Source: CAWFMO01 sp963817065
GTDB lineage: Bacteria > Actinomycetota > Thermoleophilia > Solirubrobacterales > 70-9
NCBI GenBank assembly: GCA_963817065.1
Contig: CAWFMO010000001.1
Span: forward strand, 744,001 to 808,000
Direction of reading: 5' to 3'
Length of the DNA stretch: 64,000 bases
In this document: positions 50,270 through 58,832 of the stretch, piece by piece
How positions within the stretch are numbered: position 1 is the first letter of the stretch
How the letters are laid out: the number at the start of each line of letters is the position of its first letter
The notes under the pieces: model-generated
Databases searched by the model: none
Seen by the model: the letters and a program-made list of their open reading frames with translations, nothing else
Told to the model about the DNA's origin: nothing
Translations under genes and position numbers: made by a program

Positions 50270-52008
50270 TGCGAGCTGGACCGCTTGCCGGAGTTGCTCT
50301 TGCGGTCGCTCTGGCTTTGCCCGGGCACGCGGCAGCGGCGACGATCCCGGTCACCACGATCGTCGACGAACTCGACGGCGACAACAGCTGCTCGCTGCGA
50401 GAGGCGGTCCAGTCTGCACGCGACAACGCCTCGAACACGACCGGGTGTGTGAACGGGGAGGGCGGTGCGGTCGACACGATCGTGCTCGACGCGGCTTCCT
50501 ACGTTCTCGACGAGGGCGGCGACGCCGGGAACGACGAGGAGCTGAACCAGACCGGGGACCTCGACATCGGGGGCGGCGACGTCGTCGTCCTGGGCGCCGG
50601 GCGCGACGCGACGACCGTGAGCCAGAGCGACAACGACCGGATCTTCGACGCCAGCCCGGTCGCGACCCGCACGCTCGCCCTCGAAGCCTTGACGGTCGAC
50701 AGCGGCGTCACGACCGTGAGCATCCCCGCGGGTGATCCGCAACGCGGTGGAAACGTGCGCTTGCGCAGCGGAGGCAACCTGATCGTCCGCGACGCCAGGA
50801 TCAGCGACGGTCTCGCCACGGCAGGCGGCGGCATCTACGCGGAGGACGACCCGGGCAGCGATACGAACAGCGGCAGCATCACGGTCGAGGACTCGGTGTT
50901 CGAGGACAACCAGGCGCAGGTCTTCGGCGGGGCCATCGATGTCGATGGTGGGCTGGTCGTGCAGATCCGCCGCTCGACCTTCGAGCTGAACCACGCGAGC
51001 GGAAGTGGGAGCCAGCTGCTCGGCGGGGCGATCTCGAACCGGACCACAAGCGCACTCGACTTCGACGGGTCGATGACGATCTCCGACTCGCTGCTGCACG
51101 AGAACGACGTCGTCAACATCCTCGACCCGGGGGGCAAAGCGGTCGGCGGGGCGCTCCGCACCCTGGGGCCGCTGACGGTGACCGGCAGCGTCTTCGCCCG
51201 CAACAGCGTCGACTCGCTCGACGACGCAGGCAACCAGAACGGGGGCGCGATCTGGTTCGAGGGCGGAAGCGCGACGATCGTCAACTCCACCTTCTTTGAC
51301 AACGACGCCGGCATCGATGACGGCGGAACCGGGTTCGGGGGCGGGATCTTCGTCAACGCGGGTAGCGCGGCGATCGAGCACGTCACCTTCTCGGGCAACG
51401 CCTCCGACGAGGCCGGCGACGGAGGGGACAGCGTCGCGACAGGGGATGGAGCCGGGGACGGGATCGCCATCGGGCGCTCGATCCTTCCCGGCGTCGACCC
51501 GTGCCACGCAGAGATGCCGGAGCTTGTCAGCACCGGCTTCAATGTCGCGGTTTTCGAAGATTCCGACTGTGGCTTCGTCGGCTCCGACACCACCGACGGG
51601 TCGCTCGACATCGTGCCCGGCGGCCCGATCGACAACGGCGGCCCGACCCCGACGATCGGGCTCGAGCCGACCAGCGACGCGATCGACAAGGTCCCGGTCG
51701 CGAGCTGCGGGCCGGCGGCGAGCGTCGACCAACGAGGCTTCTTCCGTCCCTCCGGCACCGGCTGCGACGCCGGGGCCTACGAGCGCGTGATCTGCAACGG
51801 ACTGGTCCAGGAGGGCCCGACCGCGGTCGATTGCCCGCCCCCGCCGGTGGTTCTGACGCCGCCCGCGGTCAGCGGGCCTCCAGCGACCGATGCTCCCTGC
51901 TCGACCCTCAAGGGCAAGGCGCGCAAGCGCTGCCTCTGCAAGCAGAAGAAGAGCAATAAGAAGCGCAAGAAGTGCCTGAAGCGGCTCAAGGGCCGCCGCA
52001 AGCGCTAG
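50269..52008 (+). CDS. Secreted CSLREAI/choice-of-anchor-Q beta-helix protein, tandem copy 3
   Basis: 579 residues from ATG 50269. The signal peptide ends at PGHAAAA. NSCSLREAVQSAR at ~43-55 (as copy 1: TTIVDELDGDNSCSLREAV). Beta-helix body (GGGIYAEDDPGSDTNSGSI, GGAIDVDGGLVVQIRRSTF, GGGIFVNAGSAAIEHVTFS) and closing KVPVASCGPAASVDQRGFFRP, CDAGAYERVICNGLVQEGP. The stretch from YERVICNG to the Cys-Lys tail is nearly identical in copies 2 and 3, also at DNA level. Tail APCSTLKGKARKRCLCKQKK. Function unknown; adhesion or surface-coat role inferred. Confidence 0.82.
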   Translation: MRAGPLAGVALAVALALPGHAAAATIPVTTIVDELDGDNSCSLREAVQSARDNASNTTGCVNGEGGAVDTIVLDAASYVLDEGGDAGNDEELNQTGDLDIGGGDVVVLGAGRDATTVSQSDNDRIFDASPVATRTLALEALTVDSGVTTVSIPAGDPQRGGNVRLRSGGNLIVRDARISDGLATAGGGIYAEDDPGSDTNSGSITVEDSVFEDNQAQVFGGAIDVDGGLVVQIRRSTFELNHASGSGSQLLGGAISNRTTSALDFDGSMTISDSLLHENDVVNILDPGGKAVGGALRTLGPLTVTGSVFARNSVDSLDDAGNQNGGAIWFEGGSATIVNSTFFDNDAGIDDGGTGFGGGIFVNAGSAAIEHVTFSGNASDEAGDGGDSVATGDGAGDGIAIGRSILPGVDPCHAEMPELVSTGFNVAVFEDSDCGFVGSDTTDGSLDIVPGGPIDNGGPTPTIGLEPTSDAIDKVPVASCGPAASVDQRGFFRPSGTGCDAGAYERVICNGLVQEGPTAVDCPPPPVVLTPPAVSGPPATDAPCSTLKGKARKRCLCKQKKSNKKRKKCLKRLKGRRKR

Positions 52009-52021
52009 GGCGCGAGGAGCG

Positions 52022-52231
52022 TCAGTCCGAGTCGCGGTTGGCGCGGGTGCGCCAGTAATCCGCGGTCGCTTCGTGCTCGCGGCGCATCCGGATCGCCTCG
52101 AGGGCCTCCTCGTAGAGACCGCGCGCTTCGCAGTTGCGCTCGATCTCGGCGTAGCGCTCGCCGCGGCGCTCCGCCTTCGCGGCGCGGTCGAGCATCTGCT
52201 CGAGACTCATTCTTTCTACGAGGGTTGCCAT
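52022..52231 (-). CDS. Small charged helical protein of unknown function (69 residues)
   Basis: Reads MATLVERMSLEQMLDRAAKAERRGERYAEIERNCEARGLYEEALEAIR, a probable pair of amphipathic helices rich in Glu and Arg, cytoplasmic. An in-frame ATG at 52210 (MSLEQML) is an alternative start. No strong ribosome site for either. Divergent from the F420-type oxidoreductase gene, with 84 bases between. Codon use is normal for the window; no family recognised. Confidence 0.55.
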   Translation of the reverse strand: MATLVERMSLEQMLDRAAKAERRGERYAEIERNCEARGLYEEALEAIRMRREHEATADYWRTRANRDSD

Positions 52232-52315
52232 ACGTGATTACGAGTATCAACCCAGCCTAGGCGGAAGGTTGCGGGTTGGACGAAACTATTAGGGAATGGT
52301 TAGGCTGGCTGGGAG

Positions 52316-53392
52316 ATGGCGCCCAAGCTTGGATTGAACCTCGGGTACTGGGGAATCGGCCCGCAAGGCGACGATGCGGTCGAGATCGTCCAGGCCGCCG
52401 AGAAGGCCGGCTTCGACTCGGTCTGGGCCGCCGAGTCCTACGGGTCCGACGCCGTCAGCGTGCTCGCCTACCTCGCCGGCAAGACCGAGACGATCCAGCT
52501 CGGCGCCGCGATCTTCCAGGTCCCGGCGCGGCCCCCGGCCGCCGCGGCGATGGCGGGGATCACGATCGACGCGCTCTCCGGCGGCCGGTTCATCTTCGGC
52601 TTCGGCCCCTCCGGGCCCCAGGTCTCCGAGGGCTGGTACGGCGTCCCCTACGCCAAGCCCTGGGGACGGACCCGCGAGTACATCGAGGTCGTGCGCGAGA
52701 TCGTCGCCCGCGACGGGCGGCTCGAGCACTCCGGCGAGCACTACACGCTGCCGCTGACCGAGGGCGAGGGCGTCACCGGGCAGGGCAAGGCGCTGAAGCT
52801 CAACGTCCACCCGGTCCGCAACGAGATCCCTGTTTTCGTCGGCGCGATCGGCCGCAAGTCGGTCGAGATGGCGGCCGAGATCTGCGACGGCTGGATCCCG
52901 ATCTTCTTCTCTGTCGACGAGTGGGAGTCGGCCTGGGGGGAGCACCTCGAGAAGGGCTTCGAGAAGGGCGGACGCTCGCGCGAGGACCTCGAGATCTCGC
53001 CCAGCGTCCAGGTCGCGATCGACGGCGACCTCGACGCGGCGCGGGGGATGGTCAAGGCGGGGCTGCTGCTCTACCTCGGCGGCATGGGCTCGCGCGAGAC
53101 GAACTTCTACGTCGACCTCGCCTGCCGCTTCGGCTTCGAGGACGACGCGCTCAACGTCCAGAGCCTGTTCCTCGACGGCAAGAAGGAAGAGGCCTACGCG
53201 GCGATCCCCGACGAGCTCGTCAACGCGACGTCGATGATCGGCACCGAGGCCGAGGTCGGCGAGCGGCTCGAGCGCTTCGCCGCCAGCGGCATCGACCGGC
53301 TGATCATCTCGCCGATGCACAACGACCCGCAGCAGAACATCGCGACGATCAACAAGCTCGCCGAGCTGACCAAAGCCGGGACAGCGGCCTGA
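52316..53392 (+). CDS. LLM class F420-dependent oxidoreductase
   Basis: 358 residues, TIM-barrel luciferase-like monooxygenase fold: KLGLNLGYWGIGPQGDDAVEIVQAAEKAGFDSVW, IQLGAAIFQVPARPPAAAAMAG, LSGGRFIFGFGPSGPQVSEGWYG, VPVFVGAIGRKSVEMAAEICDGW-type end. The GPSGPQV stretch after the fourth strand is typical for the F420-dependent branch (cofactor F420 rather than FMN). Reduces or oxidises an unknown small molecule. No signal peptide. ATG 52316. A transhydrogenase operon starts 22 bases downstream, possibly co-transcribed; both act on hydride carriers. Confidence 0.87.
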   Translation: MAPKLGLNLGYWGIGPQGDDAVEIVQAAEKAGFDSVWAAESYGSDAVSVLAYLAGKTETIQLGAAIFQVPARPPAAAAMAGITIDALSGGRFIFGFGPSGPQVSEGWYGVPYAKPWGRTREYIEVVREIVARDGRLEHSGEHYTLPLTEGEGVTGQGKALKLNVHPVRNEIPVFVGAIGRKSVEMAAEICDGWIPIFFSVDEWESAWGEHLEKGFEKGGRSREDLEISPSVQVAIDGDLDAARGMVKAGLLLYLGGMGSRETNFYVDLACRFGFEDDALNVQSLFLDGKKEEAYAAIPDELVNATSMIGTEAEVGERLERFAASGIDRLIISPMHNDPQQNIATINKLAELTKAGTAA

Positions 53393-53414
53393 TTTCAATA
53401 GATTCCCGCGCCGT

Positions 53415-54542
53415 ATGAGAGTTGGGGTGCCGAAAGAGACCGTCGAAGGGGAGCGCCGCGTGGCGCTCGTTCCCGACGTCGTCAAGGCGCTGGCCGCGAA
53501 GGAGCTCGAGGTCGCGGTCGAGGCCGGCGCCGGCGAGGCCGCCAACTACTCCGACGCGATGTACGAGGAGGCGGGGGGGAAGATCGGCGACGCCTGGGGC
53601 GCCGACGTCGTGGTCAAGGTCTCGCCGCCGAGCGGCGAGGAGCTCGGCAAGCTGAAGTCGGGCCAGGTCCTGATCTCGCACCTGACCCCGCTCACGAACG
53701 GCGAGCTCTCGAAGTCGCTTGCCTCGGGCGGGCTGACGAGCTTCGCGATGGAGGCGATACCGCGGATCACCCGAGCCCAGGCGATGGACGCGCTCTCCTC
53801 GCAGGCGAACCTCGCCGGCTACATGTCGGTCGTGATCGCCGCCCGCGAGTCGGGCCAGCTCTTCCCGATGATGACCACCGCCGCGGGCACGATCGCCCCC
53901 GCCAAGGTGATGGTGCTCGGCGCCGGTGTCGCCGGGCTGCAGGCGATCGCGACCGCGAAGCGCCTCGGCGCGATCGTCACCGGCTTCGATGTCCGCCGCG
54001 CCGCCTGGGAGCAGATCGCGAGCCTCGGCGGCCGCCCGCTCGAGCTCGACTTCCTCCCCGACGCCGAGGACGAGGGCGGCTACGCGCGCCCGCTCACCGA
54101 CGAGGAGAACGAGAAGGTGCGCGAAGAGGTCGGCAAGGCCGCGGCGAAGCAGAACATCGTCATCACCACCGCCCAGATCCCCGGCCGCCCGGCGCCGATC
54201 CTGATCACCGCCGAGGCGATCAAGGAGATGGCGGACGGCTCGGTGATCATCGACCTCGCCGGCGAGTCCGGCGGCAACACCGAGAAGACCGAGGGCGGCC
54301 AGACGGTCACCGTCGACGGCGTGACGATCATCTCGCCGACCAACCTCGCGAGCGAGATGGCCGAGGACGCCTCGGCGCTCTACGCCAAGAACATCCAGAA
54401 CCTGCTCGAGCTGATGGTCGGCGAGGGAGGGGCGTTGAACCTGAACTTCGAGGACGAGGTGCTCGCCGGAGCGGTGCTCACCCACGAGGGCGAGATCAAG
54501 AACGAGCGCGCCAAGGAAGTCGCTGAAGGGGGCGGCAGCTAG
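53415..54542 (+). CDS. pntAA: NAD(P) transhydrogenase alpha subunit, NAD-binding part (PntAA)
   Basis: 375 residues. Domain I of proton-translocating transhydrogenase: MRVGVPKETVEGERRVALVPD, SLASGGLTSFAMEAIPRITRAQAMDALSSQANLAGY, VMVLGAGVAGLQAIATAKRLGAIVTGFDVR (NAD-binding), and TAQIPGRPAPILI. In the complex it hands hydride from NADH to NADP+ bound by PntB. No membrane helices, in keeping with the split alpha subunit of many bacteria. Its stop shares one base with the GTG start of pntAB. Confidence 0.95.
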   Translation: MRVGVPKETVEGERRVALVPDVVKALAAKELEVAVEAGAGEAANYSDAMYEEAGGKIGDAWGADVVVKVSPPSGEELGKLKSGQVLISHLTPLTNGELSKSLASGGLTSFAMEAIPRITRAQAMDALSSQANLAGYMSVVIAARESGQLFPMMTTAAGTIAPAKVMVLGAGVAGLQAIATAKRLGAIVTGFDVRRAAWEQIASLGGRPLELDFLPDAEDEGGYARPLTDEENEKVREEVGKAAAKQNIVITTAQIPGRPAPILITAEAIKEMADGSVIIDLAGESGGNTEKTEGGQTVTVDGVTIISPTNLASEMAEDASALYAKNIQNLLELMVGEGGALNLNFEDEVLAGAVLTHEGEIKNERAKEVAEGGGS

Positions 54543-54889
54543 TGGACCTCGTAACTGAGGTGATCATCTTCGTGCTCGCCGCCTTCGTCGGCTTCGAGGT
54601 GATCTCGAAGGTGCCGACGACGCTGCACACGCCGCTGATGTCGCAGACAAACGCGATCCACGGGATCGTCGTGCTCGGCGGGCTGATCGTCGTCGGGCTC
54701 TCCAACGGGCTGCTCGAGGACGTGATCGGCACGATCGCGATCATCTTCGGGACGATCAACGTCGTCGGCGGCTTCCTGGTCACCGACCGGATGCTCGGCA
54801 TGTTCACCCGCAAGCCGAAGAAGGAGCGCTCGGAGGATGAGGACGCTAAGCCGGCCCTCGGCGGCGGGGTCGGGGGAGGCGACTCGTGA
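54542..54889 (+). CDS. pntAB: NAD(P) transhydrogenase alpha subunit, membrane part (PntAB)
   Basis: 115 residues with about three membrane helices (TEVIIFVLAAFVGFEVI, GIVVLGGLIVVGL, VIGTIAIIFGTINVVGGFLVTDRML). KVPTTLHTPLMSQTNAIHGI is the conserved signature of the alpha-2 subunit. It forms part of the proton channel in the membrane domain. The last ~20 residues are charged. GTG 54542 (TAGTG overlap), and its stop overlaps pntB by 4 bases. Confidence 0.93.
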   Translation: MDLVTEVIIFVLAAFVGFEVISKVPTTLHTPLMSQTNAIHGIVVLGGLIVVGLSNGLLEDVIGTIAIIFGTINVVGGFLVTDRMLGMFTRKPKKERSEDEDAKPALGGGVGGGDS

Positions 54890-56316
54890 GCCTCGCGGTG
54901 CTCGAGCCGGGCGGCGACGCGGTCCAACTCCTCTATCTGCTCTCGGTCGTCCTCTTCATCCTCGGCGTCCGCCGCGGCACCCACCCGACGACCGCCAAGC
55001 AGGGCAACATGATCGCCGCGGTCGGGATGGCGATCGCGGTCGCGACCACCTTGCTCCTCGACGGGATCGGCAACTGGGGGCTGATCGTCTTCGGGCTCGC
55101 GGTCGGCACCGCGGTCGGCGTCGCCGCCTCGATCCGCGTCCAGATGACCGCGATGCCACAGATGGTCGCGCTCTACAACGGCGTCGGCGGCGGCGCCGTA
55201 GCGCTGATCGCCTGGTCGGAGTTCCGTGAGTACCTCGACGAGATCCACGAGGGGCTGATCGACCAGATCCCGCTCGAGATCTTCGTCCCGATCCTGTTCT
55301 CGATGGTCGTCGGCTCGGTGTCGTTCTGGGGCTCGAACATCGCCTTCGCCAAACTCCAGGACCTGATCCCGACCCAACCGCTCGCGATCCCGGGACAGCA
55401 GGTGATCAACGGGCTGCTGCTGATCGGGATCGTCGCCGGCTGCGTGATCCTCGGGATCAACAGGGACGACCCGAACCAGACTCTTTTCATCGCGGTCCTG
55501 GTCGCCGCGGCGATCCTCGGCAACATGGTCGTGCTGCCGATCGGCGGCGCCGACATGCCGGTCGTGATCTCGCTGCTCAACGCGTTCACCGGCCTCTCGG
55601 CGGCAGCGGCGGGCTTCGCGCTCGACAACGTGGCACTGATCGTCGCCGGGACCCTGGTCGGCTCGTCGGGAACGATCCTGACGATGGAGATGGCCACCGC
55701 GATGAACCGCTCGGTCGGCAACGTCCTCTTCGCCGGCTTCGGTGGCGCGCCCTCCGGCGGCCCGGGGGCGGGGGGAGAGGAGCGCCCGCACCGCTCGGTC
55801 GGCGCCCAGGACGCCGCGATCGCGCTCGCCTACGCGGACTCCGTCGTGATCGTCCCCGGCTACGGCCTCGCGGTCGCCCAGGCCCAGCACGCGGTCAAGG
55901 AGATGGGCGACGAGCTCGAGAAGCGGGGCGTGACCGTCAACTACGCCATCCATCCCGTCGCCGGGCGGATGCCCGGGCACATGAACGTGCTGCTCGCCGA
56001 GGCCGACGTCCCATACGAGAAGCTCAAGGAGATGGAGGACATCAACCCCGAGATGCCGCGCACCGACGTCGCGGTCGTGATCGGGGCCAACGACGTCACC
56101 AACCCGGCGGCAAAGAACGATCCCGACTCGCCGATCGCCGGGATGCCGATCATCGAGGTCGATCAGGCCCAGCAGGTGATCGTGATCAAGCGCTCGCTGA
56201 GCCCCGGCTTCGCCGGGATCGACAACGACCTCTTCTACGAGGAGAACACCTCGATGCTGTTCGCCGACGCCAAGCAGGCGGCGGCCGACATCGCCTCCGA
56301 GATCGAGAACCTCTAG
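54886..56316 (+). CDS. pntB: NAD(P) transhydrogenase beta subunit (PntB)
   Basis: 476 residues. About eight N-terminal membrane helices (residues ~10-260, e.g. LLYLLSVVLFILGVRRGTHP, GGGAVALIAW), then the NADP-binding domain III (~300-476) with VVIVPGYGLAVAQAQHAVKEM, IHPVAGRMPGHMNVLLAEA, and VVIGANDVTNPAA. The complex uses the proton-motive force to reduce NADP+ with NADH, giving NADPH for biosynthesis and thiol defence. The last gene of the pntAA-pntAB-pntB operon. GTG 54886. Confidence 0.95.
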   Translation: MSLAVLEPGGDAVQLLYLLSVVLFILGVRRGTHPTTAKQGNMIAAVGMAIAVATTLLLDGIGNWGLIVFGLAVGTAVGVAASIRVQMTAMPQMVALYNGVGGGAVALIAWSEFREYLDEIHEGLIDQIPLEIFVPILFSMVVGSVSFWGSNIAFAKLQDLIPTQPLAIPGQQVINGLLLIGIVAGCVILGINRDDPNQTLFIAVLVAAAILGNMVVLPIGGADMPVVISLLNAFTGLSAAAAGFALDNVALIVAGTLVGSSGTILTMEMATAMNRSVGNVLFAGFGGAPSGGPGAGGEERPHRSVGAQDAAIALAYADSVVIVPGYGLAVAQAQHAVKEMGDELEKRGVTVNYAIHPVAGRMPGHMNVLLAEADVPYEKLKEMEDINPEMPRTDVAVVIGANDVTNPAAKNDPDSPIAGMPIIEVDQAQQVIVIKRSLSPGFAGIDNDLFYEENTSMLFADAKQAAADIASEIENL

Positions 56317-56556
56317 CTAGTCGCGGCGGCGCATGCGCGCCGTGAGGTACCCGATCACGAGCCCGAGCAGGGTCGAGATCAGGAGCGCGAAGACGAGCGG
56401 CGCGTTCGCCTCGCCGATCAGGAAGTCGATCTGGACCTCCTGCGAATTGAGGGCGATGAAGACCACGGCGAGGACGACGGCGACGAGGATGCCCCAGTGC
56501 TTGGCGCTCGGCCCGCGGTCGCGGCGAGCGTCGCTTGTCCCGGGGAGATCGGCCAT
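56317..56556 (-). CDS. LapA-domain (DUF1049) small membrane protein
   Basis: 79 residues with two membrane helices (HWGILVAVVLAVVFIALNSQ and LVFALLISTLLGLVIGYLTARM) joined by the QEVQIDFLIGEANAPLVF loop, the LapA/DUF1049 signature. It ends in Arg-rich cytoplasmic residues (RMRRRD). It is located in the cytoplasmic membrane; the actinobacterial versions have no known role. It lies tail-to-tail with pntB, with no base between the two stop codons. Confidence 0.83.
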   Translation of the reverse strand: MADLPGTSDARRDRGPSAKHWGILVAVVLAVVFIALNSQEVQIDFLIGEANAPLVFALLISTLLGLVIGYLTARMRRRD

Positions 56557-56573
56557 GGCGCGACCCTAACACC

Positions 56574-56981
56574 TCATTCGGCCTGCGCGGCGGAGTGGGC
56601 GGCCTCCAGCGCACGCTCGCGGTTCGCGTACCCGTGGTGGTAGGAGGAGAGGCCGTCGCGGAAGCCCCAGACGGCGGCGAACTTGAGCTCGACCTCGGCG
56701 CCGCTGCCCTTGCCCCGAGCGCGTGCGCGCATGTCGGAGACCAGCAGGTCGCCGACCGGCTCGACGTTCGTGGCGCTGAACTCGAAGCTCTCGAACTGCT
56801 CGGTCAGGCGCTCGCGCCAGCCCACGAACGCGTCGATCCCACGGTAGACGTCGGAGTCGGGGAGGGTCTCGAGGTCGTGGAGCTCGAGCTCGGGATGGGC
56901 CAGCTCGCGTACGCGCTCCATGTCTCCGCGACTAAATGCGGACAGGAGCTCTTCGATCAGCTCGGTGCGGTCGTCGCTCAT
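56574..56981 (-). CDS. SnoaL/NTF2-like protein
   Basis: 135 residues from ATG 56981. Cone-like alpha+beta barrel typical of the nuclear-transport-factor-2 superfamily: opening helices DRTELIEELLSAFSRGDMERVRELAHPELELHD, Y-RGIDAFVGWRERLTEQFESFEF in the middle, and closing strands VELKFAAVWGFRDGLSSYHHGYANRERALEAA. The pocket could bind a small polar molecule; some relatives are isomerases or limonene-epoxide-hydrolase-like, but no catalytic pair is certain. Its promoter region faces the divergent Vps62-like gene (74 bases). Confidence 0.85.
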   Translation of the reverse strand: MSDDRTELIEELLSAFSRGDMERVRELAHPELELHDLETLPDSDVYRGIDAFVGWRERLTEQFESFEFSATNVEPVGDLLVSDMRARARGKGSGAEVELKFAAVWGFRDGLSSYHHGYANRERALEAAHSAAQAE

Positions 56982-57055
56982 CCGCGCGACGATATCGGCA
57001 CCGCTTTGTGACCTGAGTACGGCCCCGGCGCGGCGATCTCCCCGAGGCTGTCGCC

Positions 57056-57937
57056 GTGGGCACCGGCGCCGGAACGAGAGGCCAGTCGACGGTCGAGTGG
57101 ACCGGGTTGCTTCTGCTCGTCGCGCTGGTGCTCGCGGCCGTTCTTGCGGCCGGGGTCCGGGTTCCTGGAACGGCGCTCGCGAGCACGATCGCCGAGCGGC
57201 TCGTCTGCGCGGCAAAGCTCGCCTCCTGCGAGGACTCCCCCGACGCCCCGCTCGCCGCCGCCTACGGCGAGGAGACCGCGGCGCTCGTGCGCCGCTACGC
57301 GCCCGAGATCCGCTACGAGCGCGGGATGCGCGCTCTCCCGGTCGACTTCCGGCGTTGCCGCGAGACCGCGTGCTCCGACGGCGCCGCGGCGGGGCGGGTC
57401 GTGAGCTCGGACGCCGGCGAGCCCGTTACCGCCTTCGTCCACGTCGTCGCCCGCGGCGGGCGCACCTACATCCAGTACTGGCTCTACTACCCCGACTCGG
57501 CGACCCTGCGCGGGGTCCCGGTCGCCGGGCCGCGCGGCTACCACCGCGACGACTGGGAGAGCTTTCAGATCCGGATCGGCCCCGGCGGCCGCGTGATCGA
57601 CGCCCGCGCGAGCTCCCACCACGGCTACTCGGGCGGCCAGGGATTCGGCGGCTGGGCCTCGGACGCCGGCATCGTCTCCGAGCCCGGATGGCGCACGGCG
57701 CGGGGCAAGCTCGCGGTCTCGGGCGGGAGCCACGCGGGCCAGATCAACGGTCCGCCGGGTCCGCTCCGCGCCGTGAAGCGCCACCTCCACCTCGAGCCCC
57801 GCGCCCACCGCTGGACCCCGGCCTCGCACATCCGCCTGATCCCGATCGAGAGCGTGCGCCGCGGCGACACATTCGCGGTCACCCCGCCATGGCGCAAGCG
57901 CGTCTATCTCGACCCCGAGTACGCCGGGACCGGCTGA
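57056..57937 (+). CDS. Vps62-like protein with pilin-type N-terminal membrane anchor
   Basis: 293 residues. The N-terminus GQSTVEWTGLLLLVALVLAAVLAAG resembles a TadE/Flp pilin-like leader and membrane helix (a Gln-Ser-Thr-Val-Glu segment before the hydrophobic stretch). After a Cys-containing linker, residues ~75-290 resemble Vps62/DUF946: APEIRYERGMRALPVDF, YIQYWLYYPDSATL, YHRDDWESFQIRIGPGG, ARASSHHGYSGGQGF. The DDWE/SSHHGY residues could bind metal or sugar. Function in bacteria unknown; the protein would sit on the outer face of the membrane or in a pilus-like structure. GTG 57056. Confidence 0.7.
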   Translation: MGTGAGTRGQSTVEWTGLLLLVALVLAAVLAAGVRVPGTALASTIAERLVCAAKLASCEDSPDAPLAAAYGEETAALVRRYAPEIRYERGMRALPVDFRRCRETACSDGAAAGRVVSSDAGEPVTAFVHVVARGGRTYIQYWLYYPDSATLRGVPVAGPRGYHRDDWESFQIRIGPGGRVIDARASSHHGYSGGQGFGGWASDAGIVSEPGWRTARGKLAVSGGSHAGQINGPPGPLRAVKRHLHLEPRAHRWTPASHIRLIPIESVRRGDTFAVTPPWRKRVYLDPEYAGTG

Positions 57938-57953
57938 CCCGAAGCGCCCTTCT

Positions 57954-58721
57954 TTACTTCGGAGGCATCCTCAGCGCACCGTCGAGGCGGATCGTCTCGC
58001 CGTTCAGCATCTGGTTCTCGACCACGTGGGCCGCGAGCTCGGCGTACTCGTCCGGGCGCCCGAGCCGCGACGGGTAGGGGATTCCGGCCCCGAGCGCCTC
58101 GCGCTGCTCCTCGGGCAGCGCCGCAAGCAGCGGGGTGTCGAAGAGGCCGGGGGCGATCGTCACCACGCGGACTCCGAGGCTCGCCATGTCGCGGGCGGCG
58201 GGAAGGGTGAGGCCGACGACGCCGCCCTTCGAGGCCGCGTAGGCGATCTGGCCGATCTGGCCGTCGTAGGCCGCGATCGAGGATGTGTTGACGCAGACCC
58301 CGCGCTCGCCGCCCTCGTCGGGCTCGTTGCCGGCCATCGCGGTCGCGGCGAGGCGCAGCACGTTGAAGGTCCCGAGTAGGTTGACCTTGAGCACGTTGTG
58401 GAAGACCTCGAAGTCGTGGGGGCCTTGCTTGCTCGTCGTCCGCTGCGCCCAGCCGATCCCCGCGCAGCAGATCGAGATCCGCAACCCGCCCGCTGCCCCC
58501 GCCGCGGCGTCGACCGCGGCCTGGACCGGCTCCGGCTCCATCACGTTGGCCTCGAGAAAGCTCGCCCGTTCGCCGAGCTCGCCCGCCAGCCCCTCGCCCT
58601 TCTCCGCGTTGAGGTCGGCGATCACGACGCTCGCGCCCTCGGCGTGGAGCTTGCGAACCGTCGCCTCGCCGAGGCCCGAAGCCCCGCCGACGACCAGCGC
58701 GCTTGCTCCTTCGATCACCAT
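57954..58721 (-). CDS. Short-chain dehydrogenase/reductase (3-hydroxyacyl-CoA dehydrogenase type 2-like)
   Basis: 255 residues. Rossmann motif ALVVGGASGLGEATVRKL (TGxxxGxG class), ICCAGIGWA (NAG-like), Ser-Tyr-Lys: VNTSSIAAYDGQIGQIAYAASKGG with YxxxK. The QIAYAASKGGVVGLTLPAARDMASLGVRV stretch matches HSD17B10/HADH2-like SDRs, which oxidise 3-hydroxyacyl-CoA with NAD+. Cytoplasmic. ATG 58721; convergent with the Vps62-like gene. It could supply the third step of the beta-oxidation set visible in this window. Confidence 0.88.
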   Translation of the reverse strand: MVIEGASALVVGGASGLGEATVRKLHAEGASVVIADLNAEKGEGLAGELGERASFLEANVMEPEPVQAAVDAAAGAAGGLRISICCAGIGWAQRTTSKQGPHDFEVFHNVLKVNLLGTFNVLRLAATAMAGNEPDEGGERGVCVNTSSIAAYDGQIGQIAYAASKGGVVGLTLPAARDMASLGVRVVTIAPGLFDTPLLAALPEEQREALGAGIPYPSRLGRPDEYAELAAHVVENQMLNGETIRLDGALRMPPK

Positions 58722-58832
58722 CGGCGGGGCAGGTTATTCAATGGCGGGCGGCCGAGAGGTACGGCTCGGTAGGGTTAGCGCATCGCTCCCGAGTTGCGGA
58801 CCGAACCGCATACGTTGAAGGAGGAAATCGCT

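Noticed and set aside
46646..52008. Repeated segments in the tandem genes as a possible CRISPR or non-coding repeat array
   Set aside because: The repeats are in frame, code for beta-helix turns and tails, and lack regular repeat-spacer units.
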